The notes: generated by a model not told the origin, from the sequence alone. A DNA stretch of 64,000 bases from DATGMS01 sp040905145 (GCA_040905145.1 JBBDSC010000207.1:15669-79668); one strand, 5' to 3'; positions 24,310 through 33,757 are shown, numbered from the stretch's first letter. Numbers and translations: made by a program.

Positions 24310-25715
24310 AAGGTTCTTTCTACAGGGAAACTTTGGGAAAATGGTTTTAGCTGATAAGCCTCTTCCGGATAATCCTCTCTTGCATAGGCTTTTTCTTCAC
24401 GGAAATCCACGTACTGGTTGACACCAACCATCAAGTTTTCCCCATTGGCCAATAGATCAAACTTTTTCCTTCTCACAGCTTTGATGGTTTCTTGAATTTT
24501 ATTCTTTTGATAAGCCTGCCACCATCCCCCTTCATCTTCCAAGGATTCCAGCAGCTGAAAAGAGTGTTCCTGAAGAGAATGGATGAGATTTTCCACATAA
24601 TAGGATCCTGCAGCGGGATCAATGACCTTATCAAAATAACATTCTTCCTTCAAGATATTGGAAATGTTCCTCGCCATCCTTTTAGAAAAAGCATCCGGAC
24701 TTTTAAAGCACTTATCATGTGGTTCTACAAAAAGGGTGTTACATCCTCCAAGGATCGCAGACATGGCTTCTGTGGTGTTGCGCAGTAGGTTATTGGAGAG
24801 GCCCATGCGGGACTTGCTCCATACGCTACTCCTCGTAAATATTTGTAAATCTTCAGGCTTAAGTGCCACTTGATATAAGCTGGACAACTGATGCATGGCC
24901 ATTCGGAAAGTTTTCAGTTTGGCTATCTCCATAAAATAATTGGACCCTACAGCAGTGAACAAAAATAAATCCTGGAATACGGCATCTGGCTTTGCCCCCT
25001 TCTCCGTTAATCCATCCATTAGCTCTACCAAAGCCGCCATTCCATACCCTATCTCCTGTACAGCTGTGGCCCCGGCATTATGATAAGTAGCAGTGTCCAA
25101 ACAAATGCTTTTAAAGTGCGGGTAAGGTTTGCTCAATTCATGTAGAAAAAGAACTTTATCCAATTGTTCCTTAAGCTGAATAGGCTGATCAAATCCCTGA
25201 ACCAATCCATCCCAAAGCACGCCGCCATTTAGGTGGGGATGATCTATGGATTGCCGGTCAACCCATTCAAAAAAAGCCAGCAGGCCTTTACTCGGATCTC
25301 CAACAGGTTTGATCCATATTTGAATATATTGTAGTAAAACATCCTTGAAAACCTCGTCCAAATCTTCTTTACCAGACAATTCTACAATCAATCCATCAGC
25401 TCCACTTTCCAAAACAAACCTAATCTCTTCATGGGATGCTTCCTCACTTTCCCCTCCGACCTTTACCGCATTGGCCCAAATCCTAGGTGGCATTCCGGGA
25501 ATTCCCGACGGGGGGTTTACCTGGTTTTCATATTCCTTCACCCAATTAATTGCCTCTGCGTCCTCAGCAGTATAAAAAGGGAAAATGGAAAAGTCTTCCA
25601 TCGATTTGGTGATTAACCGTTGTTCGAAATCCTCGCCCTTTAGATCCTTGATGGCTTGATCTATCCAGGTTTGTTTATCAACCGGCGAAAAATCTTGAAA
25701 TTTTTTATCCTTCAT
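24306..25715 (-). CDS. mutA: methylmalonyl-CoA mutase small subunit
   Basis: 469 residues, shorter than the 600+ of many small subunits. The barrel homologous to MutB is present (QIFTRSSVWSKSRMGLSNNLLRNTTEAMSAILGGCNTLFVEPHD, SYYVENLIHSL), but the sequence ends at about the start of the B12 domain, with no DxHxxG motif. Short forms lacking the degenerate B12 domain occur in Bacteroidota. The subunit is structural, forming the heterodimer with MutB. Translation of mutB is coupled through the four-base overlap. Confidence 0.93.
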   Translation of the reverse strand: MKDKKFQDFSPVDKQTWIDQAIKDLKGEDFEQRLITKSMEDFSIFPFYTAEDAEAINWVKEYENQVNPPSGIPGMPPRIWANAVKVGGESEEASHEEIRFVLESGADGLIVELSGKEDLDEVFKDVLLQYIQIWIKPVGDPSKGLLAFFEWVDRQSIDHPHLNGGVLWDGLVQGFDQPIQLKEQLDKVLFLHELSKPYPHFKSICLDTATYHNAGATAVQEIGYGMAALVELMDGLTEKGAKPDAVFQDLFLFTAVGSNYFMEIAKLKTFRMAMHQLSSLYQVALKPEDLQIFTRSSVWSKSRMGLSNNLLRNTTEAMSAILGGCNTLFVEPHDKCFKSPDAFSKRMARNISNILKEECYFDKVIDPAAGSYYVENLIHSLQEHSFQLLESLEDEGGWWQAYQKNKIQETIKAVRRKKFDLLANGENLMVGVNQYVDFREEKAYAREDYPEEAYQLKPFSQSFPVERTL

Positions 25716-26056
25716 TTTTGATTATCCTGGTCCGAAAAAGATGAATTGAGCATATATACAAGGCCTTTCCCAAAAATACAGGTTTGAGGATAAAAAGCAT
25801 AAAAGAAACCACTATAAAAAACAATCCAACAAAAGGAGTGGCCCATCCATTAGTCCAAAGTGTATGGAGAGAGCATCATTATCTATTGACTTCGTCAAAC
25901 AATTAACATAAAATAAGGAACGGGCGAACAGCTTTGCCATTAAATGAAAAGTCAAGTGAATTTTGATTTTTTATTTAAATATATTTTGCCCAAATTTGTC
26001 CCCCCCTCGACTCTTAAGAGGGTCAATTTTTAATACTTCTTGTAATTAAAGTTTCA
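25716..26056. other. divergent intergenic region mutA / dnaA
   Basis: This 341-bp gap holds the promoters of mutA (leftward) and dnaA (rightward). A TTTTG at 25961 and TATATTTTG ending at 25988 are near, but not exact, matches to the Bacteroidota promoter before dnaA. A CTCTTAAGAG palindrome lies at about 26010-26020. No TTATNCACA boxes were seen, so there is no support for oriC here. Confidence 0.4.
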
Positions 26057-27487
26057 ATGAGTTCAGAGGCTAATGCTGTATGGAATGAGTGTTTGCGTGT
26101 TATCGAAAAGCATGTAAACGAGCAAAGTTTTTCTACTTGGTTTAAGCCCATTAATCCAGTTAGAATTGACGGTTCCGTTCTTACTATACAGGTCCCAAGC
26201 CAGTTCTTTTACGAATGGTTGGAAGATAATTACATACAGGTATTAAAACTGGCCATTAAAACCGTCATGGGTAGTAACGGTAGGCTGGAATATGCCGTGG
26301 TGGTTGACAGGGGCAATTCCCAGAACCAACCTTACGTGGTCAGTTTTCCTCAGGGTAATGCAACCTCCTATTCCAAGAAAAACGAAGCAAAAGAAGATAA
26401 AAGCAACAACCGCAGTCCCTTTGACATGCAATCACTTAATAGTGACGCCCTTTTACAATCCAATTTAAACCCAACTTATTCCTTTAGTTCCTATATTGAA
26501 GGAAATTGCAACCGGCTGGCAAGATCTGCAGGATATGCGGTAGCCGAAAAACCCGGGATTACCAGCTTTAATCCTTTAATGGTATATGGTGGTGTAGGTT
26601 TAGGCAAGACCCATCTGATCCAAGCCATCGGTAATGAGATAAAGAACGGTCCGGAGGATAAGTTTGTCCTGTATGTCTCTTCCGAAAAATTCGTAAACCA
26701 ATTTATGGATTCCATCAAAGATGGGAACATAAAAAGCTTTACTAATTTTTATATGCAAGTGGATGTTTTAATTATTGATGACATCCAATTTTTGGCCGGT
26801 AAAGACCGGACACAAGAAATGTTCTTTCATATTTTCAATCACCTGCACCAAAACAAGAAGCAGATCATCATGACCTCTGACTGCCCACCTCGGGATTTAA
26901 AAGGATTGGAGGAACGTTTACTTTCCAGGTTTAAATGGGGGCTTACTGCTGATTTGCAGATGCCTGATTTCGAAACCAGGGTAGCGATCATAAAAAAGAA
27001 AATGCAGGCGGAAGGAATATATATCCCCGAAGATGTGTTGGAATATTTAGCCTACACAGTTGATACAAATGTCAGGGAATTGGAAGGTGTTTTGATATCC
27101 CTGATAGCGCATGCCTCCTTAAACCGGACAGAAATTGACTTGAGTTTGGCCAAAAATATCATGATGAATATCGTAAAGGATATAGAAACAGAAGTAGGAA
27201 TAGACTTTATCCAAAAGACCTGCTCTGACTACTATGGTATTAAGCTTGAAGATCTCAAAGCCAAAACACGTAAAAAAGAAATCGTAACTGCCCGCCAAGT
27301 GGCGATGTATTTTTCAAAAGAATTTACAAATCATTCTCTGAAATCCATCGGATACCATTTTGGTGGCCGTGACCATAGTACAGTGATCCATGCCGTACAA
27401 ACAGTGAATGACCTAATGGAAACGGACACCTCCTTTAGAAATGCCATTAACGAACAGAGAAAGAAGTTCAAGATGAGATCTTATTGA
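26057..27487 (+). CDS. dnaA: chromosomal replication initiator DnaA
   Basis: 476 residues with all four domains: an N-terminal DnaB-interaction domain (WNECLRVIEKHVNEQSFSTWFKPI), a variable linker, the AAA+ core with Walker A GGVGLGKTH at about residue 178 and Walker B VLIIDDIQFLAGKDRTQE, and the C-terminal DNA-box binding domain with GGRDHSTVIHAVQTV at about residue 434. It binds oriC as ATP-DnaA to open the origin. The gene is monocistronic, with no dnaN nearby. Confidence 0.97.
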   Translation: MSSEANAVWNECLRVIEKHVNEQSFSTWFKPINPVRIDGSVLTIQVPSQFFYEWLEDNYIQVLKLAIKTVMGSNGRLEYAVVVDRGNSQNQPYVVSFPQGNATSYSKKNEAKEDKSNNRSPFDMQSLNSDALLQSNLNPTYSFSSYIEGNCNRLARSAGYAVAEKPGITSFNPLMVYGGVGLGKTHLIQAIGNEIKNGPEDKFVLYVSSEKFVNQFMDSIKDGNIKSFTNFYMQVDVLIIDDIQFLAGKDRTQEMFFHIFNHLHQNKKQIIMTSDCPPRDLKGLEERLLSRFKWGLTADLQMPDFETRVAIIKKKMQAEGIYIPEDVLEYLAYTVDTNVRELEGVLISLIAHASLNRTEIDLSLAKNIMMNIVKDIETEVGIDFIQKTCSDYYGIKLEDLKAKTRKKEIVTARQVAMYFSKEFTNHSLKSIGYHFGGRDHSTVIHAVQTVNDLMETDTSFRNAINEQRKKFKMRSY

Positions 27488-27495
27488 GGAGCATT

Positions 27496-28257
27496 CTATT
27501 TCAACAATACTATTCCCTCCAGTTGATTTAAAGGGAACCTTAATTCTGTACTGCCCATAACGTAAGATCCTATTTCGTAACTGTTATAAAGCAACACGAA
27601 TTCATCCTGCTCATAACCCATGGACCGGGGAAGAAAAAATTTCCCTTCATTCAAAAAAAACCTTCCATTCTCCTCCAGACTAACCGCAGGTTTCAATCGA
27701 TGAATATCCCGGAATTCTTCCAGTGCCAACTCCAGTAATTTATCTTCGTTTAACACCATATCTTTTTGAAGTAGTATGGTTCCTCCTTTTTCCAAATCGA
27801 AAGTCAAATGCAATTCCTGTGCATTGGGATGTGCTCCTCCCAAATAGGAATAACTGGAAAATCTCAATCCCAAAAGGTTCTCTGTCTGGTAAGTAACTTC
27901 TCCTGTTAGTTCAAGAGTCCATTCCTGCACAGGCTCAGCAAATTCTTCCCTAAACTTGATATAAGCAGCAAAAAAATCCTGAACTGCTCCTTTAAGACTG
28001 TGTGATTCTTGCTCTTCAATTTGCATAAAATGTATCAACTGCCTGCTTATTCCGGCATTCAATTGTTCAGCAAGAAGCTGATCCCCTTCAAAAGAAGGGT
28101 AGGACAAAACAATTTGGGCACAAGCATCTCCTACGCATCTTTCCAATTCCTCCGATTTTTCCCGATAACTGATTTGATCGGAAGCTTTATTTTTAGAGGG
28201 GATGTAACATCCTGAAAATATAGAAGCTGCAAAGGTGATTAGAAGTAGGTTGCTCAT
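27496..28257 (-). CDS. DUF4163/DUF3298 domain lipoprotein (RsiV-like)
   Basis: 253 residues with a lipoprotein signal ending FSGC. The middle LRFSSYSYLGGAHPNAQELHLTFDLEKGG is the hallmark of DUF3298, preceded by a DUF4163-type strand region (VLSYPSFEGDQLLAEQLN) and followed by FFLPRSMGYEQDEFVLLYNSYEIGSY. Proteins of this shape occur as the extracellular part of RsiV and PdaC and may bind peptidoglycan or lysozyme; here there is no anti-sigma helix. It lies 6 bp after meaB in the same direction, but no functional link is evident. Confidence 0.82.
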   Translation of the reverse strand: MSNLLLITFAASIFSGCYIPSKNKASDQISYREKSEELERCVGDACAQIVLSYPSFEGDQLLAEQLNAGISRQLIHFMQIEEQESHSLKGAVQDFFAAYIKFREEFAEPVQEWTLELTGEVTYQTENLLGLRFSSYSYLGGAHPNAQELHLTFDLEKGGTILLQKDMVLNEDKLLELALEEFRDIHRLKPAVSLEENGRFFLNEGKFFLPRSMGYEQDEFVLLYNSYEIGSYVMGSTELRFPLNQLEGIVLLK

Positions 28258-28263
28258 TCCTTT

Positions 28264-29274
28264 TTACAAGTCATGTTTTTTTTCAACTAAAAATTCCTTC
28301 ACCAGATCCCTTGCCATCGTAATAGAAGATCTCTCTCCTTTTAGTACAAGGGGGGTCATTTTCTCCAGTTTTTCAGCAATGGCCTTGTCTTGATAAAACC
28401 TGTTTTCCAACAATAACCGAATATGTCCATGCATCCAATCAAGCCGCTGTTTTGATCTATTATCATCAAAGTAGCCATTTGTCTTCATTATTTGTTCAAA
28501 ATCCAGGATCATCTCCCAGATTTCCCCAAGACCAAAATTTTCTATAGCGGAACAGATCTTTACTTTTGGCTGCCAGCTATTTTCGCTCGTGGGAAACAAG
28601 TGCAGGGCCCTGTCATATTCCTTTTTGGCCATTTTTGATTTTTCAAAATTGTCCCCATCTGCCTTGGTGACCACTAAGGCATCCGCTATTTCAATGATCC
28701 CTTTTTTAATCCCCTGCAGTTCATCTCCTGCACCTGCCAGCATCAATAAAAGAAAAAAATCAACCATTCCCTTCACCATGGTTTCCGACTGCCCTACCCC
28801 CACAGTTTCTATAAAAACCACATCATATCCCGCGGCTTCACAGAGCAGCATGGCTTCCCGGGTTTTGGCGCCCACCCCTCCTAAAGTAGAACCTGCCGGG
28901 GTGGGCCGGATAAAAGCCCTTTTATCTGAAGCCAGGGTTTCCATTCTGGTTTTGTCCCCCAATATGCTCCCACCGGTCTTTTGACTACTGGGGTCAATGG
29001 TAAGAACGGCCAACTTATGCCCCTGATCCAGTATTTGTTTCCCAAAGCTCTCTATAAAGGTGCTTTTCCCTACACCAGGCACTCCTGTAATCCCTATCCT
29101 TATGGAATTACCTGTATAAGGAAGTACCTCATTGATTACCTTTTCTGCCAATTGCTGATCCGTGGACAAAGTACTTTCGGCCAAGGTAATCGCCCTGCCC
29201 AAGGCCACCCTGTCCCCTCCCAAAATGCCGGAAACATATTGTTGAATGGTCAGCCTATTTCTCTTTTTGTACAC
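28264..29274 (-). CDS. meaB: methylmalonyl-CoA mutase-associated GTPase MeaB
   Basis: About 337 residues. It is the G-protein chaperone that gates cobalamin loading and protects methylmalonyl-CoA mutase. It has Walker A GVPGVGKST, a DPSS segment (TIDPSSQKTGGSILGDKTRM), the switch VFIETVGVGQSE and the base-recognition VTKADGD. Two starts are possible: TTG at 29298, two bases before the upstream gene's stop, or GTG at 29274, which follows an AGGATAAG and is preferred. mutAB lies 2.5 kb away on the same strand. Confidence 0.93.
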   Translation of the reverse strand: MYKKRNRLTIQQYVSGILGGDRVALGRAITLAESTLSTDQQLAEKVINEVLPYTGNSIRIGITGVPGVGKSTFIESFGKQILDQGHKLAVLTIDPSSQKTGGSILGDKTRMETLASDKRAFIRPTPAGSTLGGVGAKTREAMLLCEAAGYDVVFIETVGVGQSETMVKGMVDFFLLLMLAGAGDELQGIKKGIIEIADALVVTKADGDNFEKSKMAKKEYDRALHLFPTSENSWQPKVKICSAIENFGLGEIWEMILDFEQIMKTNGYFDDNRSKQRLDWMHGHIRLLLENRFYQDKAIAEKLEKMTPLVLKGERSSITMARDLVKEFLVEKKHDL

Positions 29275-29299
29275 AATTATCTTATCCTGTTTATACAAC

Positions 29300-29704
29300 C
29301 TATCTGAAGGGGAATTTTATCACACTTACCTCTCCCATGGCAGATTTTTCATATTTGCCGATGCAATAACTTTCATATTCTGCGTCAAAATGTGGGACTT
29401 CAGGTACTATTTCCTTAGGGGTTTGTTCCAGATCGGAAAAGAAAAACACTTTGGTATTTCCATATTTGGTATGAGGCATAAAATTCCCATAAGCTTCCAT
29501 ATCTTCCCATAGGGTATCGGCAGCATAAACCGTATAAATCCTTGTTACCGGTCCGGTGTTGTTTTCATTTCTATAGAAAGCCGCTTCAGAATAAGTGCCT
29601 TTCAGATCGGAAATCCCCGGCTGCGTGAAAGTATCCATACCAATCCAAACGATAATAAAAATCACGGCAATGATAATTCCGTAAATTAGATATTGCGTTT
29701 TCAT
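29300..29704 (-). CDS. hypothetical membrane-anchored protein
   Basis: 134 residues: an N-terminal membrane anchor (YLIYGIIIAVIFIIVWIGM), then a soluble domain with YTVYAADTLWEDMEAYGNFMPHTKYGNTKVFFFSD and ending VSVIKFPFR. No family was recognised. It precedes meaB almost without a gap and could be co-transcribed. It is divergent from hemJ with 53 bp between the starts. Confidence 0.65.
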   Translation of the reverse strand: MKTQYLIYGIIIAVIFIIVWIGMDTFTQPGISDLKGTYSEAAFYRNENNTGPVTRIYTVYAADTLWEDMEAYGNFMPHTKYGNTKVFFFSDLEQTPKEIVPEVPHFDAEYESYCIGKYEKSAMGEVSVIKFPFR

Positions 29705-29757
29705 ATGTATTTGAGGTTCTTTAGGGTTTAACCATTAAATTAGAAGAAAAATTTGGA

Positions 29758-30294
29758 ATGGCGTTCGAATATCTCAAAGCATTGCATATTATTTTTATAG
29801 TTACCTGGTTTGCAGGACTATTCTACATTGTAAGGTTGTTTATTTACCAAACGGAAGCTTTGGGGAAACCTCAGGAGGAAAAAAAGATTCTCTATCCACA
29901 ACTTAACCTGATGGCCAAAAGGCTGTGGCTGGGTATTACCTGGCCTTCGGCTATTCTCACCCTGGTGTTGGGATTTTGGGTATTATCTTACCGTTGGGAA
30001 TATTTGCAGATGGGATTTATGCAGGCCAAAATAGGATTTGTGATTCTCTTATACCTGTATCATTTTAAATGTCATCAAATCTTTAAGAACCTTCAAACAG
30101 GAAAGGCTGTCTGGTCTTCCAATCAATTAAGGATTTGGAATGAAGCTGCTACCGTCCTGCTTTTTGCCATCGTCTTTCTCATTGTCTTAAAAAGCCTGGT
30201 GAACATGATATGGGGCATAGTGGGATTGGTTCTATTAAGCGGGCTGTTGATGATGGGAATAAAGCTATATAGAAAAAGCAGGGAAGGGAACTAA
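29758..30294 (+). CDS. hemJ: HemJ/CopD-family membrane protein (protoporphyrinogen oxidase)
   Basis: 178 residues, four to five membrane spans. The N-terminal YLKALHIIFIVTWFAGLFYIVRLFIY and the later ILLYLYHFKCHQIF and LRIWNEAATVLLFAIVFLIVLKS match HemJ (UPF0093), which oxidises protoporphyrinogen IX in heme synthesis using a bound heme; His10 and the Trp-Phe-Ala-Gly stretch are typical. It begins a three-gene set with SCO1 and a cytochrome c, consistent with making respiratory heme proteins. Membership in the wider CopD fold is an alternative. Confidence 0.82.
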   Translation: MAFEYLKALHIIFIVTWFAGLFYIVRLFIYQTEALGKPQEEKKILYPQLNLMAKRLWLGITWPSAILTLVLGFWVLSYRWEYLQMGFMQAKIGFVILLYLYHFKCHQIFKNLQTGKAVWSSNQLRIWNEAATVLLFAIVFLIVLKSLVNMIWGIVGLVLLSGLLMMGIKLYRKSREGN

Positions 30295-30307
30295 TCACTT
30301 ATCAAGG

Positions 30308-31012
30308 ATGTCTTTAAAACAAAAAATTATAGTGAAAAATAGCTTCAGCCTTTTCTCTTTTTTAGGATTGATATTATTCCTCTGGAACTGCACCTCAAAG
30401 CCCCAAAATGACGCGGCTTTGCCCTACCTTGGAAATAAGCATACCGAAAAATCCTTTGAAATCGATCAAACTTCTTCCGATACGGTTTATCGGGTGGATA
30501 CTGTTTATCATAAAATTGCACCGTTTTCTTTTTATGACCAGGAGGGAAATTTAATTACCAATGAAGAAGTAGAGGGTAAAGTATACGTGGCTGATTTCTT
30601 TTTTACAAGTTGTCCGACAATCTGCCCCATAATGAAGAAGCAGATGCTCCGGGTTTATGAAAGCTATAATCATGAACCGGATTTCAAAATTCTCAGCCAT
30701 TCCATAGACCCTACCTATGATACCGTAGCCTTACTAAAAGATTATTCGCTGAGATTAGGGATTGAAGATGCTTCCACCTGGCATTTTCTTACAGGAGACA
30801 AGGAACGGATTTTTGAAATTGGCCAGACAAGCTATTTAACCACCGCTATGGAAGATAAAAATGAACCTGGTGGCTTACTCCATAGTGGGGCATTTGTTCT
30901 GATAGATCAAGAGGGCCATATCAGGGGCGTTTATGATGGAACCAAAGAAGAACAGGTCGACAAACTTATCGCTGATATTCCCAAACTCATTGGCAAGAAT
31001 GATAAAAGTTAA
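30308..31012 (+). CDS. SCO1/SenC family copper chaperone
   Basis: 234 residues. It is a lipoprotein (lipobox LWNC) with a thioredoxin fold. The copper site is seen as TSCPTICPIM (CxxxC, about residues 104-108) and the distal His in GGLLHSGAFVLID. SCO proteins deliver Cu to the CuA site of cytochrome oxidase or reduce its cysteines. It overlaps the following cytochrome c gene by 14 bases, so the two are co-translated. Confidence 0.92.
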   Translation: MSLKQKIIVKNSFSLFSFLGLILFLWNCTSKPQNDAALPYLGNKHTEKSFEIDQTSSDTVYRVDTVYHKIAPFSFYDQEGNLITNEEVEGKVYVADFFFTSCPTICPIMKKQMLRVYESYNHEPDFKILSHSIDPTYDTVALLKDYSLRLGIEDASTWHFLTGDKERIFEIGQTSYLTTAMEDKNEPGGLLHSGAFVLIDQEGHIRGVYDGTKEEQVDKLIADIPKLIGKNDKS

Positions 31013-31439
31013 CCTGTTCATTTTAACGCTGATTTTCGCATTTTTTGGCTGTAGAAACAAGGAAGAAAAATCCGGGATTTCTATTCAGGATATAAAAGAC
31101 CTTAAGACACGGCAATATGCTATTCATGGTAAAGTGCTATATGATAGGCTATGTGCCAATTGCCATCAACAAGATGGAACAGGCCTGAGAAGGTTAATCC
31201 CCCCTCTTGCTGGGGCAGATTATTTGAAGCAGGACATAGGCAGGACCATCCATATTATTAAATATGGTTTAGAGGGCGATATCACCGTCAATGGCGTCAA
31301 CTATAATCAGCCAATGCCCCCCAATCCTCAATTGACCCCTTTGGAAATTTCTGAAATCGCTACCTATATTTATAATGTATGGGGACATAAAGAAGGCTTA
31401 ATTACTGCTAGGGACGTTGAAGAATATTTCAAAGATTAA
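30999..31439 (+). CDS. c-type cytochrome lipoprotein
   Basis: 146 residues from the ATG at 30999 (MIKVNLF); the longer frame from 30933 adds residues inside the SCO1 gene and is rejected. It has a lipobox FFGC, a single heme site CANCH and a later Met ligand in YNQPMPPNPQL, giving a mono-heme, class I-type cytochrome of the periplasm. Linkage with SCO1 and HemJ points to electron transfer to a terminal oxidase. Confidence 0.9.
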   Translation: MIKVNLFILTLIFAFFGCRNKEEKSGISIQDIKDLKTRQYAIHGKVLYDRLCANCHQQDGTGLRRLIPPLAGADYLKQDIGRTIHIIKYGLEGDITVNGVNYNQPMPPNPQLTPLEISEIATYIYNVWGHKEGLITARDVEEYFKD

Positions 31440-31470
31440 GGAAGGGTTTATTTGAGATCTTAACCAAAAG

Positions 31471-31890
31471 TCATTTTTTTAAATTTTCTGCTTTTTCTAA
31501 TGCACTTTTAATATCTGCGTTAACTTTTTCTACCTCTTCCTTTTGCTCTTTCAGATAAATTGAAATCTCTTCCTCTGTCATTCCTTCATATTCCGCCTCA
31601 AATTGCCTCATCCAGACAAACATGCCATTGTAGGCATCTTCAAGATCTTTGGCCGCACTTTTTAATGCTGCTATCTGCTTTTTCTTCAAGGCCGGATCTT
31701 TCTGGTTTAATGCAGTGGCTTCCTTCAGAAGGTCCTTTTGAAAAGACTCAAGCTTCCCCATGACAGGCATTACCTCATCATGTAGGGCAATAACTTCATT
31801 TTTCAGTTTTTCATTTTCTTTCTTTTGAGCGTCACAAGCATAAAAAAACACCATAGAAGCTAGTACACAACAAATAAACCTCACTTTCAT
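31471..31890 (-). CDS. hypothetical coiled-coil lipoprotein
   Basis: 139 residues: a lipoprotein signal ending FYAC, followed by an almost wholly helical, Lys/Glu-rich body with heptad character (KENEKLKNEVIALHDEVMPVMGKLESF, EEISIYLKEQKEEVEKVNADIKSALEKAENLKK). No catalytic motif is seen. It is convergent with the cytochrome gene, 31 bp apart. Function unknown. Confidence 0.75.
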   Translation of the reverse strand: MKVRFICCVLASMVFFYACDAQKKENEKLKNEVIALHDEVMPVMGKLESFQKDLLKEATALNQKDPALKKKQIAALKSAAKDLEDAYNGMFVWMRQFEAEYEGMTEEEISIYLKEQKEEVEKVNADIKSALEKAENLKK

Positions 31891-32013
31891 AACCAGTACT
31901 TTAAATGAATATGTTTTACAAATTTAATTGAAAATGTTAATTGTTTCTTTCCAACTGACATTTTCTATGAAATTTCCAATGAATGATATGTAAAACAATT
32001 AAAAGAACAAAAT

Positions 32014-32039
32014 CCTGCCAAATAAAGGCAGGCTTTTTT
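32014..32039. terminator. hairpin terminator, probably of the ABC trio
   Basis: CCTGCC, an AAATAAA loop and GGCAGG are flanked by a T-run on the plus strand and ATTTTGTT on the minus strand. It lies 33 bp beyond the stop of the minus-strand DUF3299-like gene, so it most likely ends that operon. Confidence 0.6.
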
Positions 32040-32071
32040 AAAACCATTGGAGGATGATTTTGCACTTCCCC

Positions 32072-32539
32072 TCAGTTCTCTATGAGTTGGGCATCTTCAA
32101 GAATATACATCATTTTTTCAGGATCTTTGGCATTAAGTACTAGCTTACCTTTTACCTTTACCCGCTTTGAGGTGTATTTGATGGGATTTTTCAGCATGAC
32201 TTCCATCACGGTCTCAGGCCCCCCCGAGCCACAAAAAAAACATTCGGCCAATGGAAGGGAAGACAAAATTATATGTTCTGGCTTGAACATTCCCTCAAAA
32301 GGGATAATGTAACCATTAGCAGTTACTTCTTTCCCCTCCATGTTTTTTATTTTATCACTGAATTCAGGAAGATATAATTCCCCGAATTCGTCTTCACTTA
32401 TTTTATAGGAGACTTCAGAAAGGTTTTTCCAAACGTTTTCTTGTTGTTGGGCAATTGCCAAAACTCCTGGGAGAAATGCCAGCAGCGTCAACAAAGTTTT
32501 CTTTAACACCATAGAATGGTTTTTTTTATCTTTAATCAT
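32072..32539 (-). CDS. DUF3299-like periplasmic protein
   Basis: 155 residues from the ATG at 32539, which overlaps the permease stop (ATGA); the longer frame lies inside the permease gene. A signal peptide (TLLTLLAFLPGVLAIAQ) precedes an OB-like domain with NGYIIPFEG, LAECFFCGSGGPETVMEV and VKVKGKLVLN. The CFFCGSGGPE motif is that of DUF3299 proteins, which accompany ABC transporters linked to zinc in other bacteria. It is third gene of a trio with an ATPase and a permease. A zinc role is inference. Confidence 0.78.
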   Translation of the reverse strand: MIKDKKNHSMVLKKTLLTLLAFLPGVLAIAQQQENVWKNLSEVSYKISEDEFGELYLPEFSDKIKNMEGKEVTANGYIIPFEGMFKPEHIILSSLPLAECFFCGSGGPETVMEVMLKNPIKYTSKRVKVKGKLVLNAKDPEKMMYILEDAQLIEN

Positions 32540-33756
32540 TTCGTCAGTTGTTCGGCAATATTGGTTTGATAAGCCTGCCATGCAGGGATCAACGAAGCCA
32601 AAATCCCTACAATAACCGCATAGCCTATAATCCATAATTCTTCCACAAGGAATACATCTGCGGTAAATCCGGAAATTGCTCCCTGCTCATTGCTTAAAAC
32701 CAAAACAATCATAAAAAGGTGCCCGATAGCAATGCCGACCATGGCCCCAAGAAAAGTTAAAATCACCCCTTCCAATAAAATGTGTAAAAATACCTGTCCC
32801 TTGGAGGCTCCTATTGTCCTCATGACAGCAAGGTCGTATTTTCTTTCTTTCAGGGAATTATATAAGGCAATAAAGATACCCAGACCCGCTATAATGATAA
32901 TGACAATAGCCAATCCTTGGATCAGAGCTATTCCCACTCCCAAGAGTTCGAATAAACGGGTAATTTCAAATGCCGGTGAAGCCGCCTGAAGGGAGCTTCT
33001 ACTATTGACAAAGCGGGGTAGCTGTATTGCAGCCATGGGATTGTTGTATTGAACCAATAAGGCGGTAATCTCCCTTTCCTCATCAGTTTCAGGGAATCCG
33101 GACTTGGCAACGGATTTTTCCAACTTCTCAGGATCCTGATTTTCATCATGGGTATACCATACGGATTCCATTCCGGTCAAAATCAAATGGTCAATAACAT
33201 TGTCCATTTCCTCCAGCACACCGGTAACCTTATAGACATTTTCATCATGGTCATGGCTACTACTCCCTATACCATGGGCCCCCATAAAAGTATCGTCGAT
33301 TTTTAGCTGAAGATCCTTTGCCACTTCATTTCCCAATACCACTTCAAAGGGTTTCTCCCAAGCTTCCCCTGCTTGAAAATCAGCTTGATATAGTTCCAGG
33401 TAATCCTGATTTGTGCCCACAATTCTGAATCCCTCAAAATTATCCCCGAGGCCCAGCGGTATCACCTTTTTTATCAATCGGTTTTTTGATACCCGTATGG
33501 CCTCTTCCAGATTTATGTTTCCAGTGGGAAAATCAATGTGATAAATACTGGATAAAATCAATTGAAGGGGGCTGCCCTTTGCACCTATTACCAAATCTAT
33601 ACCTTTCGCATCTTTGGTCATCTTGTTTTCGAACTGGTCCTGCACCAGGATCAAAACGGTAAAAATGGCCAAGCCCAAGGCCAACAACAAAATATTCAAT
33701 GCCGTATTAAGTGGTTTGGCGATGAGGAATTTCCAACTGAGCTTTAACATGTTCAT
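32536..33756 (-). CDS. ABC transporter permease, FtsX/MacB-LolCE type
   Basis: 406 residues: one N-terminal span (LNTALNILLLALGLAIFTVLIL), a large periplasmic domain of about 220 residues, then three C-terminal spans (the FtsX domain) with YNSLKERKYDLAVMRTIGASKGQVF. The periplasmic part contains GAHGIGSSSHDHDENVY, a His/Asp cluster that could bind metal. It is coupled to the ATPase upstream (1-bp gap) and to the DUF3299-like gene downstream. Likely a mechanotransmission-type or lipoprotein-handling transporter; substrate unknown. Confidence 0.88.
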   Translation of the reverse strand: MNMLKLSWKFLIAKPLNTALNILLLALGLAIFTVLILVQDQFENKMTKDAKGIDLVIGAKGSPLQLILSSIYHIDFPTGNINLEEAIRVSKNRLIKKVIPLGLGDNFEGFRIVGTNQDYLELYQADFQAGEAWEKPFEVVLGNEVAKDLQLKIDDTFMGAHGIGSSSHDHDENVYKVTGVLEEMDNVIDHLILTGMESVWYTHDENQDPEKLEKSVAKSGFPETDEEREITALLVQYNNPMAAIQLPRFVNSRSSLQAASPAFEITRLFELLGVGIALIQGLAIVIIIIAGLGIFIALYNSLKERKYDLAVMRTIGASKGQVFLHILLEGVILTFLGAMVGIAIGHLFMIVLVLSNEQGAISGFTADVFLVEELWIIGYAVIVGILASLIPAWQAYQTNIAEQLTK

Positions 33757-33757
33757 C

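Noticed and set aside
25716..26056. Possible replication origin next to dnaA
   Set aside because: No cluster of TTATNCACA boxes or AT-rich unwinding element beyond background was seen, and dnaN and the usual origin genes are absent.
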